Of a DNA stretch of 64,000 bases, positions 10,401 through 23,500 are shown in pieces. How positions within the stretch are numbered: the stretch's first letter is position 1; every line of letters begins with the position of its first letter. The notes beneath the pieces are model-generated. The model had not been told where the DNA came from. It was given only the letters and a program-made list of their open reading frames with translations, and did not search any database. The translations under genes and the position numbers were made by a program. Origin of the DNA: Stramonita haemastoma (Eukaryota; Mollusca; Gastropoda; Neogastropoda; Muricidae); NCBI GenBank assembly GCA_030674155.1, contig CM060318.1, positions 74,526,090 to 74,590,089 of the forward strand. Direction: 5' to 3'.

Positions 10401-13400
10401 GTGTGACTGGGTACAGTGGATAGTAGGAAAATTGTAAGGTTGTGTGGAAGTAAGAGAATAGACCCTAGATATATGTCTGTCCTGAGATGGCATAAAAAAA
10501 TTTCAGTATATTTTCAAATGTTGTTTTAAACTGGTTGACCATTTAAAACTTCAAAGGATCACACTTGGTATAGCAGGAATGGTGTTCAGGTTTTCCCTGA
10601 CTCTGTATGTTCTGTTCTCACCTCATTTATTTTTTTCTATGGTTTGTTTAAGCCACAGGTATGTACTGTTTATTTTTCTTCTTTACTGTAGGTTTTATGA
10701 GTGCATTGTGATGCATGTAGTGCCATTTAACTTGCAGGAATAGGCACAGCATAAAAATATAGTTGTCATTATTAAGACAGTGCTGCTTCTGCCTATTAGT
10801 TTTATGAACTGTTTACAAGGTGCTCATATGTATATTTGATTATTTTAGAAACAGATTTTATAGCAAAAACAAAGTTCACCACAGTAGATTTGCAGATGTT
10901 CACATAGAGTATGGATAATAGAAGAAAATATTGCTTCATATGCACCTCTTCCTCGCTCTTTGTTTCTGTTTGTTTCCCTTTTTCTGGGGGTCATATTTAT
11001 GTGTGGGAAAAGGGGTATAGGAAAAGATTGAACCCCCACCTGTTAGTCCTATCCCGGGTGATTGTTACTAAAGCCGTTTGAGATGGGTTTTGTCATTTAA
11101 CGATCACAGGCCCTGCACCTACCTCATTGTTAACCACCTGATGTGCATGTGTTTGATGGCGTTGCCCGTGTTTCTCTTTTTTTTTTCTTTCCAGAGTTTG
11201 TTGTCAAAGTAGATCCTGACAACCAGACTGATTCTGGGTGTAAGTTGTAAAAAGGCATGCTAATCCCACATCACTAGAATGCTGTCTTAGCCATATGTGT
11301 ATACCCTGTCTGCCAAAATCTCTTCTCGTCACGTTTGCCACCCAACTGTCTTACACCCATCTCACACATCAATTGTTCTAAAGAAAGGGCAAGGCAGCTG
11401 ATGTGTATGTTGTGGAAGTAGTTTGAACATAAGTAAAGGGCAAAAAAGTCTAAATCTTTGTGTTTCGTGCATTCTGTTCTGGTATTTTATTTTTCCTGTT
11501 CAATGCAGAATTTTGATCCATTTTTTTCTTCTAGAACCAAATATACAACTAAAGAAATGAGGTTAACGTTCACATGTGTAAATAAAAAAAAAAGTGTACT
11601 TTGAAACAAAAATATATATCATGCATTTTATGTTTAGAGGTTTGCAAAAAGTGTGGTACAACTTTCAACAGGGCCAAGTCCTATTCATTATAGTATAGAT
11701 TTATATAGATGTGCTTGTGTGCATAACCTTTTTTTCCCAGTTGTTTTTTTCCCCTCACTTTCTGCTGTAGTATGGTTTTCAGGTTAGGGGTAAGTAATAA
11801 AATAGGAGAAAAAAACATTTTAAAAAGGTCAGGTGTCGATAGATTTTCAAATTCTTGTGCATTTTGTTAGTATGAATAACAGCCACCTGGAAAATTCTGT
11901 AAGTGTTCATTATAAAGTACGGCTACTATGCCATTTAGTTGGTTTCATAAATATTCCTGTTGCTTAAAGAATGAAGCTTAGTCTTCAGAGTTTTATCAAG
12001 ACTTTTGTTTGTTTGCTGCTACTGGTTATGAAAATTGTTGTCTTCCAAAACAAAATAGAGTGTTATTTCATCCAGTCTTTGACTGATATATCTTTATCTG
12101 AGGAGTTTGGCATTCATGTTGATGCATCATTGTCTCAGCCAGAAGCATGCTCGTTATATTCTTTTTTGTCAAATCGTTGTGTTGATGGCTTGGGTGGCAA
12201 AATTGTCTTGTTCTGTGTGTGGCCTGTAACCAAAGGATGTGGAGGGTGTGCATGCATTATAACCCATACTCAACATCCCTGTGTTCGTGCTGTGTACTGT
12301 GTGCCAGACTGGGGGGGGCTGGGTGGTGGTGGTGGTGGTGGTGATGATATTCGTGGGCACTGATAAAGTGAGGTGGTGGTGGTGGTGATGTTGGTGTTTT
12401 CGTGTATGTTAAGGTGTTGCTTCAAATATCAGCAAGCATGCACTGTTATTAGCGCGCTGTGGCTAGTGGTTAGGTGTGTATCGTAATCTAAAGGTTGCGG
12501 GTTCGATCAGCTATTCGCTATGGCGTTGTGCCTTGGAAAAGGCACTTTACGGCTATTTTTCACCCACCCAGGTGTAAAAGGGTACAACCTTGTGTTGGGG
12601 GTTAATCCTGCGATAGACTGGCGTCCTATCCAGGGGGGAGTCTATGACTCTAGTCGCTTAACGCCACAGAAACGGGATAAGCACCGGCCTGATGAGCTTA
12701 TGGCTCGGGACAGACTTTAACTTAATGCACTGTTATTGGGTTGTTTTATTTTTTGTTGATTTTTGTGGTTTTATTTCTTTAAACAAATTGTATATAATGT
12801 GCTTGTTTTTTTTTCTCATTTTAATTCAGAGTGTGTATTTGTTCCGTAAGAGGTTGGTGAAGCAAGAAGAAGCATTATTTTTTTCTTTAATCAAGAGGGA
12901 GGCAGTGAACAACATGGTTTTGTTTGTTTTTGTATCTGGTTTTGATTTTCAGTTTTTGACATTTTACCTTTTTTTCTTTTTTTATATACCTCTCATATCA
13001 TTAAAAATAAAAGTTGAGGACCCCCCCCCCCCTCCCCGTCCCAAAAAAAAGCATCAAAAACAACCAACAAACTAAGAATTTAAAAAATCTAAGACAAACA
13101 TTGGAAGAACACTTTCAACATGAATTGGGAGGGGAAGGGGGTATAGTCTTGTAGTTGGAGTGTTGACATCCCAGGTTAGAGCCCACCTGTTTAGGGGGAT
13201 TTTCTCTTGGAGTTAAATCAGTACTGTTTCACTCCCCCCAAAAGTCCTTTGGTGACACTGTTTGCAAACATTAAAACCTGTTTCGCCTTTCAGGAGAGTA
13301 GGTTGTTTTGTAGTGGTAGGAACAGATGATGAAATTTTAGAAAATGCATGCACACAGGTGTGGTGTTCGGACATCATCCTAAAAGTCCAATCCAGTCCTG

Positions 13401-14780
13401 TTGTTTAAAGCCTCACCATCTCTGAAGTCAGTGTGCGGCTACCTTAATGGTAGCCATAGATGAACCTTGGAGCTTTAGCCAAGGAATAACAACCACCAAC
13501 CCATTAATGTTTCCAGTTTGGTGTTTTTAGTAGGATGTGTGTTTTGTAAACTAGTAAGGAATTTCCTGTATCTGGATGGATGGCCTGTACTACTTTGAGC
13601 CATGCTGAAGTCACTAGTTACTGATCTCAAGGATCCTTTATTTCGTGTTGTAACTTTTATACTTGCAGTGTCAGTCTGTCCCTTCTCTGAATAGTATATT
13701 TTACTCAATCATTTACTTATGCTGCTTTTCTTACAGTTACTGTCTAACATAGTGTATAGTTTAACTTTTTTATGTCCAGTATTTTTTGGGCAGTAACCAT
13801 ACTTATTCTCCCATAGATGTAGATGTTTTGTGTGCACAATGTATTGTGCTGGAGAATAAACCAATAATCAGGTAACCCCTGTCCTTTCTGTGGTTTACTG
13901 CTGCTGTTGATTATAGCCAGATATGGAGCTTCCAGTGGATAGATGTCATGGTGGTTTTCATATAGGATATGACACAACTAAACCAAAAAAGCATTAATAT
14001 CTTTGTCAGATTGACTGTAATTAATATGATCAGTATCTTTCCTGGCATCAGTTTAGCATTAAATCAATTTAGATTTGAAAGTTGGTGTAGGTTTTGTATT
14101 GTAAAAGACGAATACCAGAGTCAAACTGATGGATCGTTGTTGCATAGATGCTTAGTAATTATATTCAGTCTCACTGGATTTGAAGACAAGATAGATGTTA
14201 TCATATATAAAGCGGCTTCCTATATTACTTTTTTATTTTAATAACAAATGTGATCGATTGTAATTGAAAAATGATGATGTGCAATGATCATTTGCATGAT
14301 CTGTCAGAATATGCCACTTGGGTGGCTGAGTGGAATTTTATGACTTGGCATAAGATAGTTATGAATGATTAAGATAAGAGTTGTATGCTTATAGCTGGGG
14401 TTCCGGGACTGAGAGGCAGTCTGCACATCGGGAAATCTGAATAGTTTGACCAGTAAATGCAGTTTTCCCCTCCAGCAAAGACAAATCATTGGTTTGGAAA
14501 GTATGTTCTAGAACATATGTGTTCTGTTGCACAGCTGTGTCATTTTTTGCTTTGTTCTTATCACAGAACTGTGTGGATCTTTTGTTTTAACACACTTTTC
14601 ACATAACACATTTGTGCAAAATAATATGTCATCAGGTAATGTGTATTGAATGACTATTACTATTGATGAAAATGCAAGCAATCTGATCTACTTTTACTTG
14701 TGTGTGTTTGTGTCAAAGTCAAGTTGAAGTCAAACTGTCGTTTCCAGAAGATACATTGAATAAGTCATGCTTTGACTCTG

Positions 14781-14863
<83 letters not shown>

Positions 14864-16840
14864 GGGTGGGGGGCAGGGGGTGTTAGTGTGTGCATTGTAT
14901 GCGTGTGTGCGTGCATAAATATGTGTTCCTGTGAGAGTTATTTTTTATGTAAATATAAATCTCTTCTATTCAATATCTCAGTGCATCTACATATTTCCCC
15001 ACTATCTATAATCGAGCTGCTAGATTGCTACGCTGACACCCCTTGCTTCTTCTGACTACCCTTCATACATTTTCTCAATGCTCTGTTATAGTCAGGGCAA
15101 GTGTGCTTGGCATAAGATAAATGTTTGTTATTGGTTTGTCTGCTAGGTAAAATAAGACATGATAGTTATGATACTGAAGGTGATAGTACTGAGTTATTGA
15201 AAGTCAGTGAGTTAAGTGAATAGCAGACCAGCCCTTAGCTTGTTTTCTCCATAGTTAACCTTATTTACTGTTTTTTTTGTTTGTTTTTTAGAACAAAATT
15301 TTAGTGGGGGAGGGGGGGATTTGGGGGACAAAAGAGGTAGAAGAGAGAAAAAAAAAAGTGGGGGGGGGGGGGGGAGCAGGTGGCATTGCATATACTGTTA
15401 AGAGATAATTATTATAATGACATATTGAGTCATTGTAGTGTGAAGTGTTTAAATGATATTTCTTTTTAGATTTTTGTTTTTTTTAATGATTGATCAATTT
15501 TTAAAGAGCATGCCACAAAGATATTCTGCAATATTTGTTCACCCAGTTCCCATGTTCATGTTTATATGTGGTAGTAAACCATTGGAACTTTCAGTATGTT
15601 GCAGAAATATCTTTCAGTGTAAAATCACCCATTTCTACATATGCATTTCTTTTTAATGACATATCAAATTGTTGTAATCAGAAATAACCACTTTGATAAT
15701 ATGAATATACATGTATGTTTGTTTTGTTGTTGAAGTATGTCATGATGACAGTGTCCATGTCTTGGGGAGGGAATTATGATAAATCATTGCTATCAAGAGT
15801 CAAATATTTGTTTGTATTGTTGTCAAGGGCACACACTGTGATAATTTTTTTTTATAATGATATGTCAAATAATTGTCACCCGAAGAATATCATTTTAATA
15901 CTTTACATTAAAGCATTTTTAGCACATTTTGATGGTTTTCTACTTCCATAAGAATGGGTGTACCCTCAAAGTAAACCCATCACCCATGAAAGGTGTAAAT
16001 GATAAAGAGCAGATGTGGAAAAAAAATCGTTTTTAGATGCAGAACTTCCGGAAGATTGATACTGCCTGGAATCTGGAAGATTTGTACTACCATGTATAGT
16101 GGTTTGAAAAATTGGACCATGATTCATTATATATATCATAATTCATTATACTCTGTCTTGGTAAATAAGACAAGCTGGTTGGGGTTTTTTGGGGTTTATT
16201 TTAATTTTAAAAAAGTGAAAAATTATTTCCAAAGTGATTTTTCTAGAAACAACACATAGTTGATGGGATTTTCCATCAAGCTTGAACTTGTAATTATGGA
16301 GTGTGTTGTTACGATTTATTGCAAAATGTGAAGCATATTTAGAGAACAGTTTAGTGTGTAAGAGAGTTGGTTTAGTGGATTATGTGGTGTGTCATAGTTG
16401 GTTTAGTGGATTGTGTAGTGTGTCATAGTTGATTCAGTGGATTATGTGGTGTGTATAGTTGGTTTTGTGGATTATGTTGTGGATTATGTAGTGTAAGAGT
16501 TGGTTTAGTGGCTTATGTAGTGTGGGTTTATAGAGGCAGTGTGTGTGTGTTCGAAGCTTGTGTTTATGCACATGCGTGTGCACAAGTGATCCATGTGTGT
16601 ATGAGTGTGTGGGGGGGGGGGGGGGGGGGGTGCGAGTATGAGGTTCGTTTAGTGAACTAAAGCAGTGTGAAGGATGATGTAGTGGAATGCAGAATCTGTG
16701 AAGGCTGGTATAATAGGTTGAAAAGGATTTTGAGAGGAATACCTGTGAGTGTGTGTTGTGTTAACATGTATGTGTGTGAGGACTGGTTTAGTGAATTGCA
16801 GTGGTGTGTGTGTGTGTGTGTGTGTTGTGTGTGTGTGTGT

Positions 16841-16882
<42 letters not shown>

Positions 16883-17072
16883 ATTTTGTTTTATTTTATT
16901 TTATTTTTTTATTTCAAGAATAACAGAATAAGTGCTCAAATACTTTTTGTACATCCAGTCCCTGTGTGCATTTGGATTTGTAAATGTTATCATCTGTTCC
17001 CATGTTGTTATTGTGTATGTGTGTCTATGGGCATGCTCATGTGTTTGCTTACATTCATGAGAGAGAAAAGAA

Positions 17073-17148
<76 letters not shown>

Positions 17149-17471
17149 TGATTTTGTATAGTATACATACAAGCTAGCTTGTGGATTGCAGAATATGATG
17201 AATCATTTTACAGCTTGTTCATTGGATAGCAGAAGTGTGTATGAGGGCCGGTCTCTGTAAAGATGTGTATGAGTTCAGTTCATTTCAGTTGACTGTGTTG
17301 GTATTGCAGCTGAGGAGGACTTCAAGGGCCTGTGTGGCAACGGAATGTGGAGCAGGGGGAGGAGTGTGACATTGGCTTCACAGAGGAGGGGGAGGAGGAT
17401 CTCTGCTGCACCAAGAAGTGTAGGCTGAAGCCTGGGGCTGTCTGCAGGTAGGGGACTGTGTGTGTGTTCTT

Positions 17472-17543
<72 letters not shown>

Positions 17544-17560
17544 TTGTGCGTGTGTGTGTG

Positions 17561-17594
<34 letters not shown>

Positions 17595-20500
17595 GGTGTG
17601 TGTGTGTGTGTGTGTGGTGTGTGTGTGTGTGTGTGTGTTTGTGTGTGTAGTGTGGTATGTGTGTGTGTGTGTGTGTGTGTGTTGGTGTGTATGGTGTTGT
17701 GTGTGTGTGTGTGTGTGTGTGTAGTGTGTTGTGGTGTGTGTGTGGTGCGTGCTGGTGTGTTGTGTTGTGTTTTGTGTGTGTGTGTGTGTGTTGTGTGTGT
17801 TTGGGTGTGTGGTGTGTGTGTGTGTGTGTGGTGTGGGTGTGTGTGTGTGTGTGTGTGTAAATGTTATTAAAATCTGTGTGTTTTTTTTTGTGTGTGAAGA
17901 GTGTGCTGTAATGCATAAAATGTTTTCAAATTATGATGCACTTTTGAGACTTTGTTTGTTGCTTTACAGGATTCAACATTATAAAAGTTCCATGTATCAT
18001 GATGATAATGATAACAGCAACAACAACATAATAATCATCATCATCATTAATATCATCATCATCTCATCACCACCCCCACACCACATCATCAATCATCATC
18101 ATCATCATCATAATATCATCATCACCACCACCACCACCACCTCATCATCATATTCATCATATCCACCATCCCACATCATTATATCATCATCATCACCACA
18201 CACACCACTCATCCACACACCTTATATATCATCATCATCACCCACCACCACATTATCATCACATCATCATCACTGTGACTATTGTTATCATTGACGATGA
18301 TGTCTGTGATGGCAGTGACTTCAACCACGCGTGCTGTCAGGGGTGCCAGGTGGCCAACAACACTGTGGTGTGTGAAGCCAAGAACCCTCTGGCCTGCAAG
18401 GATGAGGCCCTCTGCAAGTATCCTTTGTCTGACTGACGCACTTTGACCCCTGTGCAATGCAAATGCAGTGCAATGCAGTGAAACACACAGCTGTCATTTT
18501 TCTCCACTTTCAGCTCCTCTCAGCTGCTGTCCATCCCAGCCCAGCCGGTGCTTATTGTAGAAGGAAGTGGCCACATGTGGACTTGGTAAACAGGAAGGGG
18601 TGCACTAATTTTAGTACTTGGCCCTGGACCCCTGACTTGAGTTATGCTGGATTTGTGCACTGTGTGCAATGCAGTACAATGCAATGTGATACAACTCACA
18701 GTGCAGTGGAATACAATACAATATAATACAATACAATGCAAAACAAAACATGCAATGCACTACGGTACAAAACAATACAAGACGAAGAATGCAATCCAGT
18801 AAAGTACAGTTTAGTACAATACCATGCAATACAATATAGAAAGTTTGGCTGTTAAAGTACAGAAATAATATATAAAATAAAAAAATAAACGAACTTAAAA
18901 CAAAATCTTCAAGAGAAAATGCCTTAACTGATACTTCAGCGGGATAAGCCTAAACTGCCCAACTCCAGGAAGCTTGATGATCACACAGACTGCCTTGATA
19001 TGTGAGTATTGCATTACTGTTTATATTTTATCTATATTTGATCATATTTGTAGATCATTTTATTTGTAAGGGTTTTTATGATGAGGGTTTCATGATAAAA
19101 TTCAGTGTGCTGCCTTGTGAGGTGAAAAAGCAACCATTGATAAACAACATCGTGTTATAATGGTGAGTGAGAATCAGAACAAAAAATCATTACTTACAGA
19201 GTCTGTTTATTCCGCTTGATAGTATTTTGCGTGAAAATATTCCATTTCATTGCTCTTTAATTATGTTATTTTATCCAATGTCATAACATTTTTTTTGATT
19301 TATAAAATTAAAAAAGTTTATTCCATGTCATGAATTGTTTTATCTTATAGCATTGCATTGGAAGTTTTATTCTAGTTTGTCACTCACTCACTCACTCACT
19401 CAGTCCATGTCCCAAAGGACGTAGGGGGGACATGTAGAAGACGCAACAGAGATCTTTTTCCATGCTTCACGATCCTGTGTGGCTAGTAGGAGGTGTTGCA
19501 GGGGTTGGGCGGTCCAGTCTTTGATGTTGTCAACCATGATTTCTTTTGGCGGCCTCTTCTTCTCTGCCCTCAACTGTTCCTTGCAGATGGTTTTTGCTAG
19601 GTGTGTGTCTTGTGGTGTGACCAAACACATCAGCTTTCTCCTCTTTATGTGAGAGCAAGGCTCTTGGGGCCCACACGCTTTTGATTTTTCTTTCACATAG
19701 TTATTGGTCTTGTGTTCTTTGTATGATATTTTGAGGAGTCTTCTGTGCACTTGTTCTCGAATGCTTGGATTCTCCTCTCTAACTCTGCTGTCAGAGTCCA
19801 TGATTCACAGCCATATAGGAGGATAGATATCACGAGGGATTTGTAAAGGTGGTATTTGTGCAGAAGCACAAGTTTGTAATTGTTTTTAAATGTTACATTT
19901 ATTTAAAAATGTTAAATTGTTTTAGATTGTTTGGAATGTTTCAATGTTTGGTGTTTTTTTTTTCTCCATGTGACTGTATGTGGATTTCAGGGGAAATGTT
20001 ACAATGGTACGTGCATGAACTACTGTGCCCTGCTTGGTATACAGAGAGGGAAGGTGCTGACACCCTGCCTGTGTGTTCAGAATGGTGAGTCCACAGCCTC
20101 TGTTAGTTCTTCCTTTTTTCATTTTCATGTCATATGATTTTATACATATTTTTTCCATAAAGATCTTTAGACTGTTTTTTTTTGTGTGTGTGTCTTTACC
20201 TGACGTGTAATTTTTTGTCTGCAGGAAAGCTTTTGACTTTGATGATGATTTTATAGATTTTTTTAAAAAGATGATTTAATAGTTTCTGTTGTTGTTGTTG
20301 TTGTTTTTTAAGCATTTTAAGTTTTTGAGGTGAAATAGATTTCTTTATTGGATTTTCCGTGCCAGATGAATATTTGTTTATTGTCAGTTGTATTGTTTTT
20401 ATCCTTGATATGTCTTAGTTTATTTCCCTTAATGTATTTTTGCCTGCCAAATAATTTATACTTATTGTAAGCTGTATTTATTTTTCATAAATATATCTGA

Positions 20501-23500
20501 TTCAATTTTTCTGAGTTTTTCTTTTTAATCTTTTTTTATATTCATTTTTATTAATTGGTGGATGTGTTTTGAAAGAAGTAGGTGATTCTTGCAAGTGTGT
20601 GTGATTTGGGGCTAATTCAGAAACTCACCCAAAAACAAAAATGTGAGTATCAATCGGTATCATTTACTGCTTCACATATATTTATTTATTTAGTTATTCT
20701 TTTATATCGAGGATAATGGAATAAGCACTCATGTGCTTTTTTTTTTTTATATGATGACATGATTTGGCCTGGCCACTGTGTGTGTCACTGTTTCTTGTCA
20801 TGTCGTGTCATGTCATGTCATCAGCCACTGCCATGTGTCGGCGATGCTGTGCGGAGGTGGGCCGGGGCAACAGGAAGGGAGAGTGTCTGCCCACCAAGGA
20901 AGTGCAGACTCCTGGCAGAACCTGTCACCTGGGCACCTGCAATGATGTGAGTGTGTGTGTGTGTTAGTTAGTTAGTTAAAGTCTGTCCCGAGCCTAAGGC
21001 TCATCAGGCCGGTGCTTATCCCGGTTTCTGTGGCGTTAAGCAACTGAGAGTCATAGACTCCCCCCTGGATAGGACGCCAGTCTATTGCAGGGTTAACCCC
21101 AACACAAGGTTGGTACCCTTTTTGCACCTGGGTGGGGTGAGAAAATAGCCGTAAAGTGCCTTTTCCAAGGGCACAATGCCATATCCAAAAGCTGGGATTG
21201 AACCCGCAACCTTTGGATTACGAGTCCAACGCCCTAACCTCTAGACTACAGCGGTGGCTTGTGTGTGTGTGTAGTGAGTAGTTTTGTGAAGGAGGAAGAT
21301 GGTGTGATCTTCTGCAGTGATGTAAATGTAACCTTATCTGTGGTGTGCAGCCTGGTCAAGAGATACCCATATTTTCCAGCTTATGAAGTGCATTGCTGTT
21401 AGTCATCACCTGAGTTGTAGAGAAAAAATCCTGAAGGTGCATATGGACTGAGAGTTGTTTAATAACAAAAAAAAATTCAACAATAGGTCATTGAAAAATG
21501 ATCCAGTTGTGAATTGAGTTTAAAAGAAGTGCATTTTTAAATATAAAATACTGTAGTTTTTCTCTTTTAGAATAGGGGATGGCCTAATGGGTAGACCATT
21601 GCACTCGTAATCTGATGGTACAGGATCGAGCCACCATGAAGGTGCCTGCTTTAGGGAATTTTACCCTCAAGTTTTTTTTGTTGTTTTTGTTTTTTTGTTT
21701 TACCCTGGAGTTAACATCAATACTTTTGTTTTACCCTGGAGTTAACATCAATACTGACTCCACCCCCGCAAAAGTCCTTCAGAAGAGACAGTAAACTGAG
21801 GCCCTGTGTGCAAATGCATGCAGAACATCTTGCATGCACATTACAAACCTGTTCTGCTTTTTTAATAAATATCAGAAAAGTACACATAAGAGAAGTATTT
21901 TCTGAGAGGTTTCTTCATTCTCTGAAGACAATGGCAGCACCTTCTTTGACTTGATCAGTCTTGTTTGGAGCAGCATCTGGAGTGGCTTAGCAGACCAATC
22001 CCTGCATGGCAGTGTCTGTCACAGTTCTTGCAGGTAGACAAAACTTGATGCAGGATTGTTGGCCAAGGGATACTCTCTGCCTTTTAAGCAGCTGCTTCTT
22101 TTCAATGTTTGGAGTCTTTTTTTTTTGCTTCTCCCCTGCAGATTCCTCACATATTGATTAACCAAGCTGTGTGTTGTGTTTCAGAATGGGGAGTGTGTCA
22201 AAGTGGAGCAGCAGCTCGCTCATCGTATCTTCAGGTTCATCCAGAGCCTCACTGTCAGCAAGCTAGGTGAGTATGTTGTGATGTCAGTTCCCCAAAGTTG
22301 TAATGTGGCTACCTTAATTCTTTCATTCCCACAGCCCGGTTTACCGGTCTGCAGACTTTTCTTCCTTTCCTTCCCAGCGCCCGGTATACCGGTCTCCACT
22401 AACAAACACCCTTCCTTCCCACAGCCCGGTAAACCGGGCTCAGCAGGGAGCGCTCTGTTCTTCCCGTTAGTTGCTTATCAGTTGTCAGCCACTAACGGGT
22501 CTTTGTTTATGTAAGAAATTCCAGGCTGGGCAGCCTCCCTTCCTCCTCCCCTCCCCCCCCCTCCCTCATTAATCTTGACCTGTCAGCATCTTGCCCCTTC
22601 AGCCACTACCCAGTCTATGTAGTAGTAGCTGTGAATGGAATGCAGTTCCAGCATTGGTCTTCCAGCTCTCACCCCCCCTCTCTACCCCCCCCCCCCCCCC
22701 CCCCCCTACTCGTGAGAAAGTAGTCGCTTGAGAAATTAGTTGGTTTTAGAATGAGTGTAAGAGTGTGTGTGAAGATGTGGCTTATTTCTTGGCTGTGAAA
22801 ATGGAAGGTGGAGAGAATTCGGATTCTGATCAAGGTGTATTATACATGTGTCACCTGTGTGTGACATATCATGTGATACTTGGACAGAAGGGCAGACATA
22901 TGTAATTAGAGAGCATGTAAATACTATCTGTATATAAAAAGTGTGCAAAATAGTGTGGGGCTTGCTCTCTTTATTGGTGTGTGGTAGTCATACACAGTCT
23001 ACAAAAAAGAGAATAAACTGTTGATGTGTTGGGGACAATCATGGTGACAATGGAGACAGTTCTCATGGAGTATTCACATAAACAATGCAAGGGGATGTAC
23101 ATGAGGCATCAGTTGGTGAGTACAAGCACGAAACATACAACTGGCTAGAAAAATACTGATCTGCATGGAGTGCATGATGGCATACCTGGTTTTTTACTGT
23201 CAACTTACCTGTTTTACACCTGTGTCACCTGTCATGTTACTGTGAAGTGTCAACATGGTCACCAACACCATCTCACATCAATTTCCTACACAATGATATA
23301 TGACATTCTTTGGTTCATATAATATGGGCTACTGCCGTAAGTCTGTAAAGTAAGTACCCCATTATGCTAAGTGTTTTGGTCTGTAAATCCGGGAATGAAG
23401 GGAAGAAACAGACAAGAGGAAGCTGGGAATAAAGGGAAGCAATAGCAAGTGTAAATTGGGGAATGAAAGAGTTAAACATGGGGAAAAAACCTGTCGCATA

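Larger units (their letters stand above)
4903..11194 (+). other. 6.3 kb ADAM17 intron with several tandem arrays
   Basis: No further exon recognised. Contents: two diverged copies of an ~85-bp direct repeat (5610-5780), the 68-bp array at 7790-8416, a SINE-B fragment joined to a reversed dispersed repeat (8480-8660), a 19-bp array (9960-10150) and short TG runs (10277-10358). Confidence 0.6.
11240..17309 (+). other. 6.1 kb ADAM17 intron, repeat-rich
   Basis: Contains SINE-A copy 1 (12451-12724), a SINE-B copy (about 13139-13490), TG tracts at 14779-14861, 16806-16880 and 17085-17147, a ~37-bp repeat (16350-16510), a poly-G run (16611-16630) and a dispersed repeat at 16905-16985. No exon recognised. 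Confidence 0.6.
22314..23475. mobile_element. TTAA-flanked MITE (about 1.16 kb) inserted in a SINE-B
   Basis: TTAA at 22314-22317 is followed by TTCTTTCATTCCC. The right end is GGGAATGAAAGAG followed by TTAA at 23472-23475, so 12 of 13 terminal bases are inverted matches. TTAA duplication is typical of piggyBac-type elements, but no transposase is seen. The left flank (gttgtaatgtggctacc) and right flank (gagctctagctgaggaac) look like the two halves of a SINE-B tail, whose own TTAA would be the target. Confidence 0.72.

Noticed and set aside
11971..12363. 130-residue frame with a hydrophobic start and Cys residues
   Set aside because: Lies in an ADAM17 intron, ends in a (TGG)n-derived Gly run, has no codon or family support.
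12470..12520. tRNA gene-like box A and box B sequences (also near 21600, 25580, 43340, 51410)
   Set aside because: They are heads of SINEs; no complete cloverleaf with anticodon stem and acceptor pairing was found.
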